DNA of 64,000 nucleotides from Nonomuraea sp. SYSU D8015 (lineage in GTDB: Bacteria > Actinomycetota > Actinomycetes > Streptosporangiales > Streptosporangiaceae), in assembly GCF_008065375.1 (NCBI RefSeq), contig NZ_VJYI01000001.1, positions 558,001-622,000 of the forward strand. The letters run 5' to 3'. Each line of letters opens with the position of its first letter. Position 1 is the stretch's first letter. The notes beneath the pieces are model-generated. The model worked only from the letters and a program-made list of their open reading frames with translations, ran no database searches and had not been told where the DNA came from. A program made the translations under genes and the position numbers. Below are positions 9,011 to 16,965 of this stretch, piece by piece.

Positions 9011-9999
9011 ATGTTGACGAATGCCCACACCGCGCCAGCCCGTCGGGAGACGTTGAGCGCGGCGACGTGGTCGGCCGGTCCAGCGAACCCGCACGACGCA
9101 CAGCAAAAGACATCCCTGGTGGGGCGGTTGCCTCGTCCGGTGAGCCCGCACCAGGGGTTCGGGCACGTCTGCGAGGTATAGGCCGGATCCACCTGCACGA
9201 AGGCGACGCCGGCGCGGCGTGCCTTGTAGGCCAGGAACTCGCCCAACTGGTGGAACGGCCAGGTCGAGAGCGTGGCCCGCTGGGATGGCCAAAGCCGTAC
9301 CCGGTCGCGGATCCCCGCCAGTTCCTCGACGGCGATGCCGCGTCCGGTGCGCTGCGCATCGGCCACGATCTCGTTGGCGATCACATGGTTGGTCTGGGTG
9401 GCGAAGCGGCGCTCCCGCTTGGCGCGCCGTTTCAGCTTCCGGCGCGCGCTTTTGGTTCTGCGCGCTTGCAGTTCGGCCCGGACCTTGGCCATCCTCCGGC
9501 GGTAGCGGGTGAGTTCCTCCCCGCTGTAGTTAATCCCGTCACTGGTGGTGGCCAGGTTGACGATCCCGCGATCCACCCCCAGCCACGCGCCCAGGTCGGC
9601 CTCCGGCGGTGCTTGGGGGATCTCACAGGTCGCCACCAGATACCAGGCATTGTCACGAAACAGCAGGTCGATTTCGCCCTTTCGGTAGGCGGCCAGTGTC
9701 TTGAGCTGGTCGGGCGAGCCGGTGAAGGCGATGTTCTTCACCCGGCCGCGCACGGTCCAGATGGAGATCGTGCGGCCGTCGTGCAGCCACGACAGGCAGC
9801 GGTCGTCGAACGGGTGGGCCGCATCAGGGCGGAAGATGATCGGCTTGGATTCGGCCTTGCGCCGTCGCCTGCCTGTGAGGCGGCCGTTGCGGATCAGCCC
9901 GCGCAGGCTAGTGTAGGCGTCGGCGACCTTCTTGATCACTTGCTGGGCCTGCTGCGCCCCCAGCCCGGCGGCCTTCAGCTCGCCGTAGACGCGAACGTA
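8908..9999 (-). pseudogene. tnpB: IS200/IS605-type TnpB RNA-guided nuclease, N-terminally truncated
   Basis: The frame reads YVRVYGELKAAG... from just after a TAG at 10000-10002 down to 8908. It matches the body of actinobacterial TnpB proteins but lacks roughly the first 60-80 residues (the strand and helical entry of the family). The first in-frame GTG (9937-9939) would give 343 residues. The RuvC parts are present: GVDRGIVNLAT (Asp), GIAVEELAGI (Glu) and ADHVAALNV (Asp). The zinc finger is odd, with CPNPWC (C-x4-C) instead of C-x2-C, then CCASC. No tnpA is present. The upstream junction runs into a truncated TetR gene. I call it a non-mobile remnant that might still express a shortened protein. 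Confidence 0.8.
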
Positions 10000-10006
10000 C
10001 TATCGT

Positions 10007-10291
10007 GTGATCTGCGTCACTGTCATGGGAATCGAAGGCGTTCGAAGAGGTCGCAGTGTGGTTTCCACCTGTCTGCACACGTGGTTTCATATCCGGCTTA
10101 CGGACCCGCGGGAATGCTTCGAGTCGTTCTCCGGCCAGATCGCCACGTACTACCGGGACTGTCGTTCGGCGAGGCTCCCGCACCTGCACACGTATGTTGA
10201 CGATCTGATCGCCGGCGACGGCGAGGACCGCTTCCACTACGGCTTGGAGCTGCTGCTCGACGGCATCGGGGCGCGCATGCCCACGTCCTGA
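10007..10291 (+). pseudogene. C-terminal remnant of a TetR/AcrR-family regulator
   Basis: From about 10120 the frame encodes SFSGQIATYYRDCRSARLPH, followed by a helix ending DRFHYGLELLLDGIGARM. This is the characteristic C-terminal ligand-domain end of TetR regulators that ends in a FGLDxLLDGL-like helix. The DNA-binding HTH and most of the ligand domain are absent. Upstream sequence (about 10003-10110) matches neither TetR nor TnpB in any frame I read. The remnant sits 77 bases before an MFS exporter, the classic target of such a repressor, so loss of repression is plausible. Confidence 0.55.
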
Positions 10292-10368
10292 TCCAGGTCC
10301 AAAGGCCGAGGTCGTCTAGGCCCTGCGCCCGATGTGCCGGCCTCCGCTTGCCCCATAGCGTGCCGGGC

Positions 10369-11745
10369 ATGACGACGACTGTTGAGAGATCGGAAACGGC
10401 GGGCGTGGTGTCCGCTCCTTACCGGGCGCTGAGCTTCGGGCTGGTGGCCATCGTCACGCTGCTGGCGTTCGAGGCGATGGCGGTGGCGACCGCCATGCCC
10501 GTCGTGGCCCGCGAGCTGCGCGGCATGCACCTGTACAACCTGGCCTTCAGCGCCACCCTGGCGGCCAGCGTGATCGCGACGGTGCTGGGCGGGCGGTGGA
10601 GCGACCGGCGGGGCCCGGTGGAGCCGATCTCGGTCGGTGTGGCGGCCTTCGTGGCCGGGCTGCTGCTGGCGGGGTTCGCGCCGACCATGGAGGTGCTCGT
10701 CGCGGGCCGGTTCGTGCAGGGGCTCGGGGCCGGGCTGACCCAGGTGGCGCTGTACGTGCTGGTCGCCCGGGTCTATCCGGGCGCGTTGCATCCCAAGGTT
10801 TTCGCCCTGTTCTCGGCCGCCTGGGTCGTGCCGTCCATGGTCGGGCCCGCGATCGCCGGGTTCGTGGTCGAGAACGCCGACTGGCGGTGGATCTTCCTCG
10901 GCGTCTCCCTGATCGTCGTCCCGTCGGCGCTGCTGCTCTGGCGCGGCGCCGCCGGCCACGACCTGCGGCCCGGAGTCACCGTGCCCGCCTCCGGCCTCGG
11001 CCCCAAGCTCGCCTGGGCCACGCTGACCGCCGTCGCCGCCGCCCTCATCCAGTACGGCAGCGCGCTGAGGCTCGCCGGCCTGCCGCTCCTCGCCGCCGGC
11101 GTCGTCCTGCTGGCCGTGGCCCTGCCCAAGCTGCTGCTGCCCGGCTCCCTCAGGGCCGCCCCCGGGCTGCCGACCGCGCCCGTGCTGCGCGGCCTCGCGT
11201 TCGGCTCGCTCACGGCGGCCCAGGTGCTCATCCCCCTCATGCTGATGAACGAGCGCGGGCTCAGCGCCACCCAGGCCGGCATCGTGCTCACCGTCGGCGC
11301 GCTCGGCTGGTCCACCGGCTCCTGGATCAAGGGCCGCGGCCGCATGAGCCACATGACCGCCATCCGCGGCGGCGCCGCCCTGCTCGCGATCGGGCTCGCG
11401 CTGGTGACGCTCGTGCTGGTCGACGCGGTGCCGATCGCGGTCGCGTACGTGGCCATGCCCGTGGCGGGGCTCGGCATCGGCGCGTTGCACCCGACGGTGT
11501 CCGTCCTGGTGCTGGAGATGTCGAAGAAGGGCGAGGAAGGCCACAACAGCGCGGCCGTGGGCGTCGGCGAGTCGGTGTTCACCGTGGTCGCGGTCGCGGT
11601 CAGCGGCGCCCTGTTCACCGCCACCGGCGAGACCTATGCGGTGGGTCTGCTCTTCACCGTGGCGCTCGCCGTCCTGGCCTTCGCTCTGGCTCCGCGTTTG
11701 GTCCGTTCCCGCGCAGCAGGCACTATGGAGAGGACCGCGTCATAA
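10369..11745 (+). CDS. MFS transporter (DHA-type drug/metabolite exporter)
   Basis: The 458-residue protein has about 12-14 hydrophobic helices. It has the MFS motif A variant GGRWSDRRGP between helices 2 and 3 and a motif-C-like stretch PSMVGPAIAGF. Start ATG 10369 is chosen over ATG 10348 because TAGCGT (10356-10361) lies seven bases upstream (leaderless), leaving the N-terminus MTTTVERSE before helix 1. The substrate is unknown. The gene is followed 12 bases later by a MenC-like protein with its own Shine-Dalgarno site, and both are probably one transcript. The TetR remnant just upstream was presumably its repressor. Confidence 0.88.
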   Translation: MTTTVERSETAGVVSAPYRALSFGLVAIVTLLAFEAMAVATAMPVVARELRGMHLYNLAFSATLAASVIATVLGGRWSDRRGPVEPISVGVAAFVAGLLLAGFAPTMEVLVAGRFVQGLGAGLTQVALYVLVARVYPGALHPKVFALFSAAWVVPSMVGPAIAGFVVENADWRWIFLGVSLIVVPSALLLWRGAAGHDLRPGVTVPASGLGPKLAWATLTAVAAALIQYGSALRLAGLPLLAAGVVLLAVALPKLLLPGSLRAAPGLPTAPVLRGLAFGSLTAAQVLIPLMLMNERGLSATQAGIVLTVGALGWSTGSWIKGRGRMSHMTAIRGGAALLAIGLALVTLVLVDAVPIAVAYVAMPVAGLGIGALHPTVSVLVLEMSKKGEEGHNSAAVGVGESVFTVVAVAVSGALFTATGETYAVGLLFTVALAVLAFALAPRLVRSRAAGTMERTAS

Positions 11746-11756
11746 AAGGGGGGTAC

Positions 11757-12761
11757 ATGCCGCGAGTGCGGGAGCTTGAGGTCTTCCGGGTGGTCCTGCC
11801 GTACGGCAGGAGGTCGGAGACCCTGCTCGTGAAGCTCACCGACCACGGCGGCATGACGGGGTGGGGTGAGGCGCTCTCCCCACAGCCGAAGACGTGGTCG
11901 AGGCTGGAGGAGACGCTGGCCGCCCTGATCATCGGGGTCGACTGGGAGCACCCGGACACCGTGCCGAGCGGCGACTCCGCGGTCGACATGGCCTGCTGGG
12001 ACCTGTGGACGAGGATGCGCGGCGTCCCGCTCGCCGAGGCGATCGGCGGCACCCGCACCTCGCTCATGGCCACCGTGCGGCTCGCTCCCGACCCGTCGCC
12101 CGAGAGCCTCGTGAGCCGGGTCAACCAGCAGGTGTGCGCCGGGTACGGGCACGTCACGCTGGACATCCGGCCCGGATGGGACGTCGAGCCGGTGCGCGCG
12201 GTGCGGCAGGCGTACCCCGCGCTGACTTTGGCCGTCGACTGCGGCAACGCCTACACCGACCTCGGCCAGCTCGTCGCGCTCGACTCCTACGGGCTCGAGG
12301 TGATCGAGCGGCCCTTCGCCGCCGGCGACGTCTACGCCCACGCCTCGCTGCAGGACCAGGTGGCCGCGTCGGTCGCGGTCGAGGTCGGCTCGAGCGCCGA
12401 GCTCGACGACTACCTGACGCTGCGTGCCGCCCGCGTCCTGCTGCTGCGGCCGACCGCCTTCCCGTCGCTGACCGAGGCCCGCCGGGCGCACGACCGCGCC
12501 GCGGCCGCGGGGTGGGACATCCAGTGCGCGGGCGGCCAGGGAGCGGGGCTGGCAAGGGCGGCGACGGTGGCGGTGGCGAGCCTGCCCGGGTGCACGCTGC
12601 CGTGCGACGTCACGCAGCCGCCCCGCCAGAACCAGATCGTCACGCCGATCGTCGGCGCGAACGCCGGCGTCATCGCCGTCCCCCTGACCCAATCCGGCCT
12701 CGGCCACGACATCGACGAGACGCGGCTGCGGAGGATGGCGAAAGATTCCTTTCGTGCGTAA
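11757..12761 (+). CDS. enolase-superfamily protein, MenC/N-acylamino acid racemase-like, active site degenerate
   Basis: A strong AAAAGGGGGG ribosome site precedes ATG 11757. The 334-residue chain has the capping domain followed by the MLE-type barrel, including the PGWDVEPVRAVRQAYP signature of the o-succinylbenzoate synthase/racemase subgroup. Compared by eye with that subgroup, the KxK pair is T134-L-D136, the second catalytic Lys is R231, and the third metal ligand is E209 instead of Asp. D161 and E184 remain, but the Asn after D161 is shifted. Normal proton-transfer chemistry is therefore unlikely. It is cotranscribed with an MFS exporter. A binding or regulatory role, or altered chemistry, is open. 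Confidence 0.8.
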   Translation: MPRVRELEVFRVVLPYGRRSETLLVKLTDHGGMTGWGEALSPQPKTWSRLEETLAALIIGVDWEHPDTVPSGDSAVDMACWDLWTRMRGVPLAEAIGGTRTSLMATVRLAPDPSPESLVSRVNQQVCAGYGHVTLDIRPGWDVEPVRAVRQAYPALTLAVDCGNAYTDLGQLVALDSYGLEVIERPFAAGDVYAHASLQDQVAASVAVEVGSSAELDDYLTLRAARVLLLRPTAFPSLTEARRAHDRAAAAGWDIQCAGGQGAGLARAATVAVASLPGCTLPCDVTQPPRQNQIVTPIVGANAGVIAVPLTQSGLGHDIDETRLRRMAKDSFRA

Positions 12762-12832
12762 GGTGCGTACCTGATCGAGTCGCGCGGGCGGGTGGGGCGG
12801 CCGAGCCGTACGGGATCTTGCGGGGGGCGTGG

Positions 12833-13480
12833 ATGACGGGGAAGGATCCGGACGAGGACGCCATCAGGCTGGCCGGTGAGTCGCTGGCCGCCGGGGATCC
12901 GGTGGGCTGGTTCGAGCGGCTCTACGCCGAGTCGGCGACCGGGGACGCGATCGTGCCGTGGGACTCCCGGTCGCCGCACTTCCTGCTCACCGAGTGGGGC
13001 GTCGCCGGGACGGGGCGAGCGCTGGTCGTGGGGGCCGGGCTGGGGGACGATGCCGAGTACGTCGCGGGGCTCGGCTACGAGACGGTGGCGTTCGACGTGA
13101 GCGAGTCCGCCGTGCGGCTGGCGAAGGAGCGGTTTCCGGACAGCGCGGTGCACTACCAGGTCGCCGACCTGCTCAACCCGCCCGCCGAGTGGCGGCACGC
13201 CTTCGACCTGGTCGTCGAGATCATGACGGTGCAGGCCCTGCCGGAGGAGTTGCACGCCGCGGCCATCGCCCGGGTGGCGGGGTTCGTCCGTCCCGGGGGC
13301 ACGTTGCTGGTGATCGCCTCGGGCCGGGAGGAGGGCGGGCCGGTGTTCGCGCCGCCTTGGCCGCTGACTCCGTCGGAGATCGCGGCGTTCACGGCGGACG
13401 GGCTGGAGAAGGGCACGATCGAGGACCTTCGCGACGGGGAACGGCATCGCTGGCGCGCCACCTTCCACCGGCCCGCCTGA
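12833..13480 (+). CDS. class I SAM-dependent methyltransferase
   Basis: ATG 12833 follows a run of G (12822-12827) that serves as ribosome site. The 215-residue protein has the Rossmann-like motif I ALVVGAGLGDDAEYVAG (about residues 60-76), motif II with FDVSESAV, and a post-motif segment FDLVVEIMTVQALPE. It resembles small thiopurine/TehB-like methyltransferases. The substrate is unknown. It follows the MenC-like gene after 71 bases and may share its transcript. Nothing in the sequence ties it to a pathway. Confidence 0.88.
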   Translation: MTGKDPDEDAIRLAGESLAAGDPVGWFERLYAESATGDAIVPWDSRSPHFLLTEWGVAGTGRALVVGAGLGDDAEYVAGLGYETVAFDVSESAVRLAKERFPDSAVHYQVADLLNPPAEWRHAFDLVVEIMTVQALPEELHAAAIARVAGFVRPGGTLLVIASGREEGGPVFAPPWPLTPSEIAAFTADGLEKGTIEDLRDGERHRWRATFHRPA

Positions 13481-13798
13481 TCAGTCCCAGCGGGTCGCCG
13501 CTCTCGTCCACCGCTGCTCGCTCACCCTCCGGCCGTTTCGGACGTGCCTGTCGAGGGCGAGCCCGCCGCGTTCGGGGTCCGTGCTGGATGCCGTCCACGT
13601 AGGCCGCCTCGCTGAGCAGGGCGCCGTCGGCGTCGTTCTCGACCGTCACGCCGGTGAAGAGCACGCCGTTGTGGAGGAGCCGGTCGTCGTCGTCCTCGTC
13701 GGTGCGCCTCGGTCGTGTGGTCGAGCTCGGACAGGATCAGCCCGAGCCTGGTCAGAGCGTCGGCGACGTCGGGAGGCTGCGCTCCGATCCCTCTGGGA
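13481..13798. other. gene-poor interval holding only a degenerate fragment
   Basis: No complete gene is supported in these 318 bases. The minus strand contains one recognisable protein fragment (13575-13700, listed separately). All other frames look like random high-GC open frames without starts or ribosome sites. The segment separates the methyltransferase from the small secreted protein on the opposite strand. Confidence 0.5.
13575..13700 (-). pseudogene. YwqK/MORN-variant repeat fragment
   Basis: The minus frame reads DDDDRLLHNGVLFTGVTVEN, then DADGALLSEAAYVDGIQHGP. This is a clear copy of the G-x-LFTG...dG...Y-dG-x-x-GP repeat found in YwqK-type (MORN_2) proteins, sometimes annotated as antitoxins. 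There is no start codon in frame, an in-frame TGA lies shortly upstream, and homology stops after GP. It looks like a relic of one repeat unit. Its identity rests on motif recognition only. Confidence 0.4.
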
Positions 13799-14014
13799 TC
13801 AAATGGGCAGAGGCAGCGGCAGGCCGCCCTTGTGCAGGTTGAGGTCGCTCGTGATGGCGCCGGTGAGGATGCCGGGCAGGAGGTGGAGGCGGCTGCCCGC
13901 GCCGATGGCGGCGTCGCGGAGCCCGTGCAGGGCGTCGACCGGGCCGCCTCCGAGACCCGCGACGACCATGGAGCCGAGGGCGGCGGTGGCGAGCAGGCGA
14001 GCGTGGCGGCGCAT
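13799..14014 (-). CDS. small secreted protein (71 aa)
   Basis: ATG 14012-14014 is preceded by a good GGGGAGGT site with five-base spacing. The protein starts with a textbook Sec signal: MRRHARLL, a hydrophobic core ATAALGSMVVAGL, and a likely cut after the GGGPVDA region. The mature part is only about 45 residues, contains no cysteine and ends LHKGGLPLPLPI. It resembles other small exported actinomycete peptides of unknown role and is not a chaplin (no chaplin motif). A leader of about 100 bases lies between it and the ROK gene end. Confidence 0.7.
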   Translation of the reverse strand: MRRHARLLATAALGSMVVAGLGGGPVDALHGLRDAAIGAGSRLHLLPGILTGAITSDLNLHKGGLPLPLPI

Positions 14015-14161
14015 GTGGACCTCCCCGAAGGACGGACGGTGACGACTCCGCCAGGGGAACACGATCGGCCCTGGAACGGCGGCGACGCCACGGGGAGGAG
14101 GCTGGTTCTTTACGCTTCTGGAACGGGCGCCCACCAATCGTGATCTACTTTGTAAAGGCGC

Positions 14162-15304
14162 TCAGGACTGGGTCAGGGCGGCCTCCAGGAGAAGCGAGCC
14201 GGCGCCGAGCAGGGCGGCATCCCGGCCTGCCCGGGCCGGGGCGATCTCCAGATCGCGGGTGGCCAGAGGCAGGCACCGCTCCCAGACGGCGGCGCGGATC
14301 GACGTGAGCAGGGGCTCGGCGGCCGAGAGGCTGCCGCCGACCGCCACCACGTCCGGGTTGAAGAAGTTGACCAGGACCGTGAGGACCTCGCCGATGCGGC
14401 GGCCCGCGTTGCGTACCAGGCTGGTCGCCTCGGGGACGGCGTCGTTGACCAGGCCGACGATGTCGGCGGGGCGGCTCACCTCGATGCCGGACTCCGCCAG
14501 GGCCGCCGTGAGGGCGGCGCCGCTGGCGTACGCCTCCAGGCAGTCGGGGTGGCCGCAGGCGCAGATGACGGAGGAATCGGAGCGGACGCGGACGTGGCTG
14601 ATGTCGCCGGCGGCGCCGCGGCCGCGGTGGAGGCGGCCGTTGACGATGACGCCGCACCCTATGCCGGTGCCGGCCTTGACGACCATGAGGTTCTCGTGGT
14701 CGGGCCACCATCGGGCCTCGCCGGCGGCCATCAGGTTCGCGTCGTTCTCGACGAGGATGGGCAGGTCGTAGCGGGTGGCGAGGTGGTCGGCGACGGGGAA
14801 GTCGTTCCAGCCGGGCATGCGTGAGGGGGTGACGACGCGCAGGGTGGCGGGGTCGACGGGGCCGGGGATGCCGGTGCCCACTCCGCGCAGGGGGACGGCG
14901 GGCGGCACGTGTTCCGCCAGCAGTTCGTCGAAGGCGTCGGCGATGCGGCCGAGGGTGGTCTGCGGGCCGTCGGCGATCTCGCACGGCCGCTCCTCCACCA
15001 CGAGCGGGGTGCCGCTCAGGTCGAGCAGGCCGAGGCGTACGTGGTGGGCGCCCAGGTCGGCGACGGCCAGCACGCCGGCCGTGGGGGAGAGACGCAGGCG
15101 GCGGGGGCGGCGGCCGCCGCGCGAGGTGCCCGAGCCCTCCTCGGCCAGGAGTCCGGCGTCGATGAGCTCCTCGACGCGGAGGGAGACGCTGGACGCGGCC
15201 AGGCCGGATAAGCGGGCCAGGTCGGCGCGCGACTCGGCTTTGCCGGTGGCGACGAGTCGCAGCAGGTCCCCGTGTGCCCCCTGCACGGGCAGCCGCTCGT
15301 TCAT
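14162..15304 (-). CDS. ROK-family transcriptional repressor (NagC/XylR type)
   Basis: The 380-residue protein has an N-terminal MarR-like winged helix (residues ~12-60, ARLSGLAASSVSLRVEELI) followed by a ROK sugar-kinase-like domain. The ROK zinc site is visible: ISHVRV supplies His and CACGHPDCLEAY the three cysteines. The ATP-site Asp and the ENDANLMAAGE segment are also present. Such proteins are usually sugar-responsive repressors. This one is divergent from an amino-acid ABC importer with asparaginase, so it may control that operon; the effector is unknown. The ribosome site is weak. Confidence 0.92.
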   Translation of the reverse strand: MNERLPVQGAHGDLLRLVATGKAESRADLARLSGLAASSVSLRVEELIDAGLLAEEGSGTSRGGRRPRRLRLSPTAGVLAVADLGAHHVRLGLLDLSGTPLVVEERPCEIADGPQTTLGRIADAFDELLAEHVPPAVPLRGVGTGIPGPVDPATLRVVTPSRMPGWNDFPVADHLATRYDLPILVENDANLMAAGEARWWPDHENLMVVKAGTGIGCGVIVNGRLHRGRGAAGDISHVRVRSDSSVICACGHPDCLEAYASGAALTAALAESGIEVSRPADIVGLVNDAVPEATSLVRNAGRRIGEVLTVLVNFFNPDVVAVGGSLSAAEPLLTSIRAAVWERCLPLATRDLEIAPARAGRDAALLGAGSLLLEAALTQS

Positions 15305-15343
15305 GTGAGATACCTACCATGTCCAACTTGCGCCAACAACGTA

Positions 15344-15373
15344 TTGACTTGCTCCGAAATTACCCAATACGGT
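15344..15373 (+). promoter_or_regulatory. promoter of the amino-acid importer/asparaginase operon
   Basis: TTGACT at 15344-15349 and TACGGT at 15368-15373 are separated by 18 bases, a good sigma-70/HrdB-type promoter. Transcription would begin near 15380, about 30 bases before the lipoprotein start. The promoter lies in the 105-base gap shared with the divergent ROK repressor. Confidence 0.6.
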
Positions 15374-15382
15374 CCGAGTTAT

Positions 15383-15396
15383 CTTCGAAATCGAAG
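15383..15396. promoter_or_regulatory. 14-bp palindrome, candidate ROK operator
   Basis: CTTCGA-AA-TCGAAG is a perfect inverted repeat just downstream of the predicted transcription start, overlapping the first bases of the GAAGGAAG ribosome site. A bound repressor here would block promoter clearance. A hairpin in the mRNA would also partly mask the ribosome site. It is the only strong palindrome in the ROK/ABC divergon. Confidence 0.5.
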
Positions 15397-15409
15397 GAAG
15401 TGACCGTTC

Positions 15410-16321
15410 ATGAAGAGGCTTGTCGCCGTCGCCGCGTTCTCCGTCTCCCTGTTAGCCCTGACGTCATGTGGTGAGTCCAGCAGCCCCGCCGTCCCGGGTG
15501 TGTCCCCCCAGAAGAGCGACGTGCTCGCCAAGGCGCCGGTCGCGACGGCGGCCGAGATCCTGCCCGGCTCCACCATGGAGAAGATCAAGCAGCGTGGCGA
15601 GCTCCTCGTGGGCGGCTCGCTGGACGCGCCCCTGCTGTCGCAGCAGAACCCCGCCACCGGTGAGATGGAGGGCTTCGACGCGGACATGGGCAAGGCGCTG
15701 GCGAAGTACATCCTGGGCGAGCCCAAGGTCAAGATCGTCAACTCGGCGTCGGAGACCCGGGAGGCGCTGCTGGCCAACGGCACCGTGGACGTGGTCTTCC
15801 AGACGTACACGATCACGGAGGAGCGGGCGAAGCAGGTCTCCTTCGCGGGCCCGTACTACACCTCCGGTCTGACGATCGCGGTGAAGAAGGGTACGACGGG
15901 CATCGCCAAGCCGGAGGACCTGAACGGCAAGAAAGTCCTGGCGGGCGCGAACACCCCGGCCATCCCGGCGATCAAGAAGCTGGCGCCGCAGGCCGAGATC
16001 ATCACGTTCGGCAGCGACCCCGAGTGCATCCAGGCGCTCAAGCAGGACCGGGGCGTGGCGTACGTGCAGGACGAGACGATCCTGATCGCCGATGCCAAGA
16101 AGGACCCGTCGATCGAGATCGTGACGAAGCCGTTCACCACCGACCCGTACGGCATCGGGCTCAAGCACGGTGACGAGCAGTTCAAGAAGTTCGTCAACGA
16201 CTGGCTGAAGAAGATGCAGGACGCCGGGGCCTGGCAGGAGGTCTGGAAGAACTCCATCGGGACCGTCGTGGCGGGCGAGGCGCCGCAGCCGCCGCAGATC
16301 GGCTCCGTGCCGGGGTCCTGA
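15410..16321 (+). CDS. polar amino-acid ABC transporter substrate-binding lipoprotein (GluB-like)
   Basis: This 303-residue lipoprotein has an N-terminal signal MKRLVAVAAFSVSLLALTSC with lipobox LTSC (Cys20). It is followed by a family 3 solute-binding domain with IKQRGELLVGGSLDAPLLS, GFDADMGKALAKY and FAGPYYTSGLTIAVKKG. GAAGGAAG precedes the ATG. Family members bind glutamate, aspartate, glutamine or basic amino acids. It is the first gene of an operon with two permeases and an asparaginase, so asparagine, aspartate or glutamine is a sensible guess for the ligand. Confidence 0.92.
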   Translation: MKRLVAVAAFSVSLLALTSCGESSSPAVPGVSPQKSDVLAKAPVATAAEILPGSTMEKIKQRGELLVGGSLDAPLLSQQNPATGEMEGFDADMGKALAKYILGEPKVKIVNSASETREALLANGTVDVVFQTYTITEERAKQVSFAGPYYTSGLTIAVKKGTTGIAKPEDLNGKKVLAGANTPAIPAIKKLAPQAEIITFGSDPECIQALKQDRGVAYVQDETILIADAKKDPSIEIVTKPFTTDPYGIGLKHGDEQFKKFVNDWLKKMQDAGAWQEVWKNSIGTVVAGEAPQPPQIGSVPGS

Positions 16322-16965
16322 TGGGAGTCCTGTTGGAGCACCTGCCCGAGCTGTGGCAGGGGCTGATCGTGACGTTCCAGCTCACCGCCGCGTCCTTCGC
16401 GGGCGCGGCGGTGCTGGGCGTGCTGGTCTGCGCCCTGCGCGTCAGCCCGGTGCGGGTGCTGCGCGCCCTCGGCACGGCCTACGTCGAGACGTTGCAGAAC
16501 CTGCCGCTGCTGGTGCTGCTCGTGCTGGCGTTCTTCGGCCTGCCGGAGATCGGGATCAAGGCCGAGCCGCTGGTGACGGCCATCGTGGTGATCGCCGCGT
16601 ACGAGGCCGCCTACATCGGCGAGGCGCTGCGTTCGGGCGTGAACTCGGTGGGGAAGGGTCAGGGCGAGGCGGCGCGGGCGATCGGGCTGACGTTCGCCCA
16701 GTCGCTGCGGCACGTCGTCCTGCCGCAGGCGCTGCGCACGGTCGTGCAGCCGATCGGGAACATCTTCATCGCCACCACGATGAACACCGCGCTGGCGGCC
16801 GCCGTCGGGGTCGTCGACCTGACCGCGAGCGCGCAGCGGGTGAACCTGGTCGAGGCCCAGCCGATCCCGATCTTCGTGGGCGCGGGGGTGGCGTACGGGC
16901 TGATCGCCGCTGTGGCCGGGTTCGTCACCGGCCGGCTCGAACGGCGGCTGGTGATCCTGCGATGA
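16321..16965 (+). CDS. amino-acid ABC transporter permease (GluC-like)
   Basis: The 214-residue inner-membrane permease has about five helices. It carries the EAA loop typical of HisM/GluC permeases: EAAYIGEALRSGVNSV, then GQGEAARAIGLTFAQ. Its ATG shares one base with the stop of the binding-protein gene (TGATG). The C-terminal LERRLVILR ends in the cytoplasm. It partners with the second permease and an ATPase that is not encoded here. Confidence 0.92.
   Translation: MGVLLEHLPELWQGLIVTFQLTAASFAGAAVLGVLVCALRVSPVRVLRALGTAYVETLQNLPLLVLLVLAFFGLPEIGIKAEPLVTAIVVIAAYEAAYIGEALRSGVNSVGKGQGEAARAIGLTFAQSLRHVVLPQALRTVVQPIGNIFIATTMNTALAAAVGVVDLTASAQRVNLVEAQPIPIFVGAGVAYGLIAAVAGFVTGRLERRLVILR

Noticed and set aside
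13389..13664. 91-codon minus-strand gene with the YwqK-like start
   Set aside because: Begins within the repeat, overlaps the methyltransferase 3' end and loses similarity after GIQHGP; treated as a fragment.
14162..15304. ROK sugar kinase (enzyme) instead of repressor
   Set aside because: The N-terminal winged helix is clear, so it is a regulator; kinase activity is not excluded.
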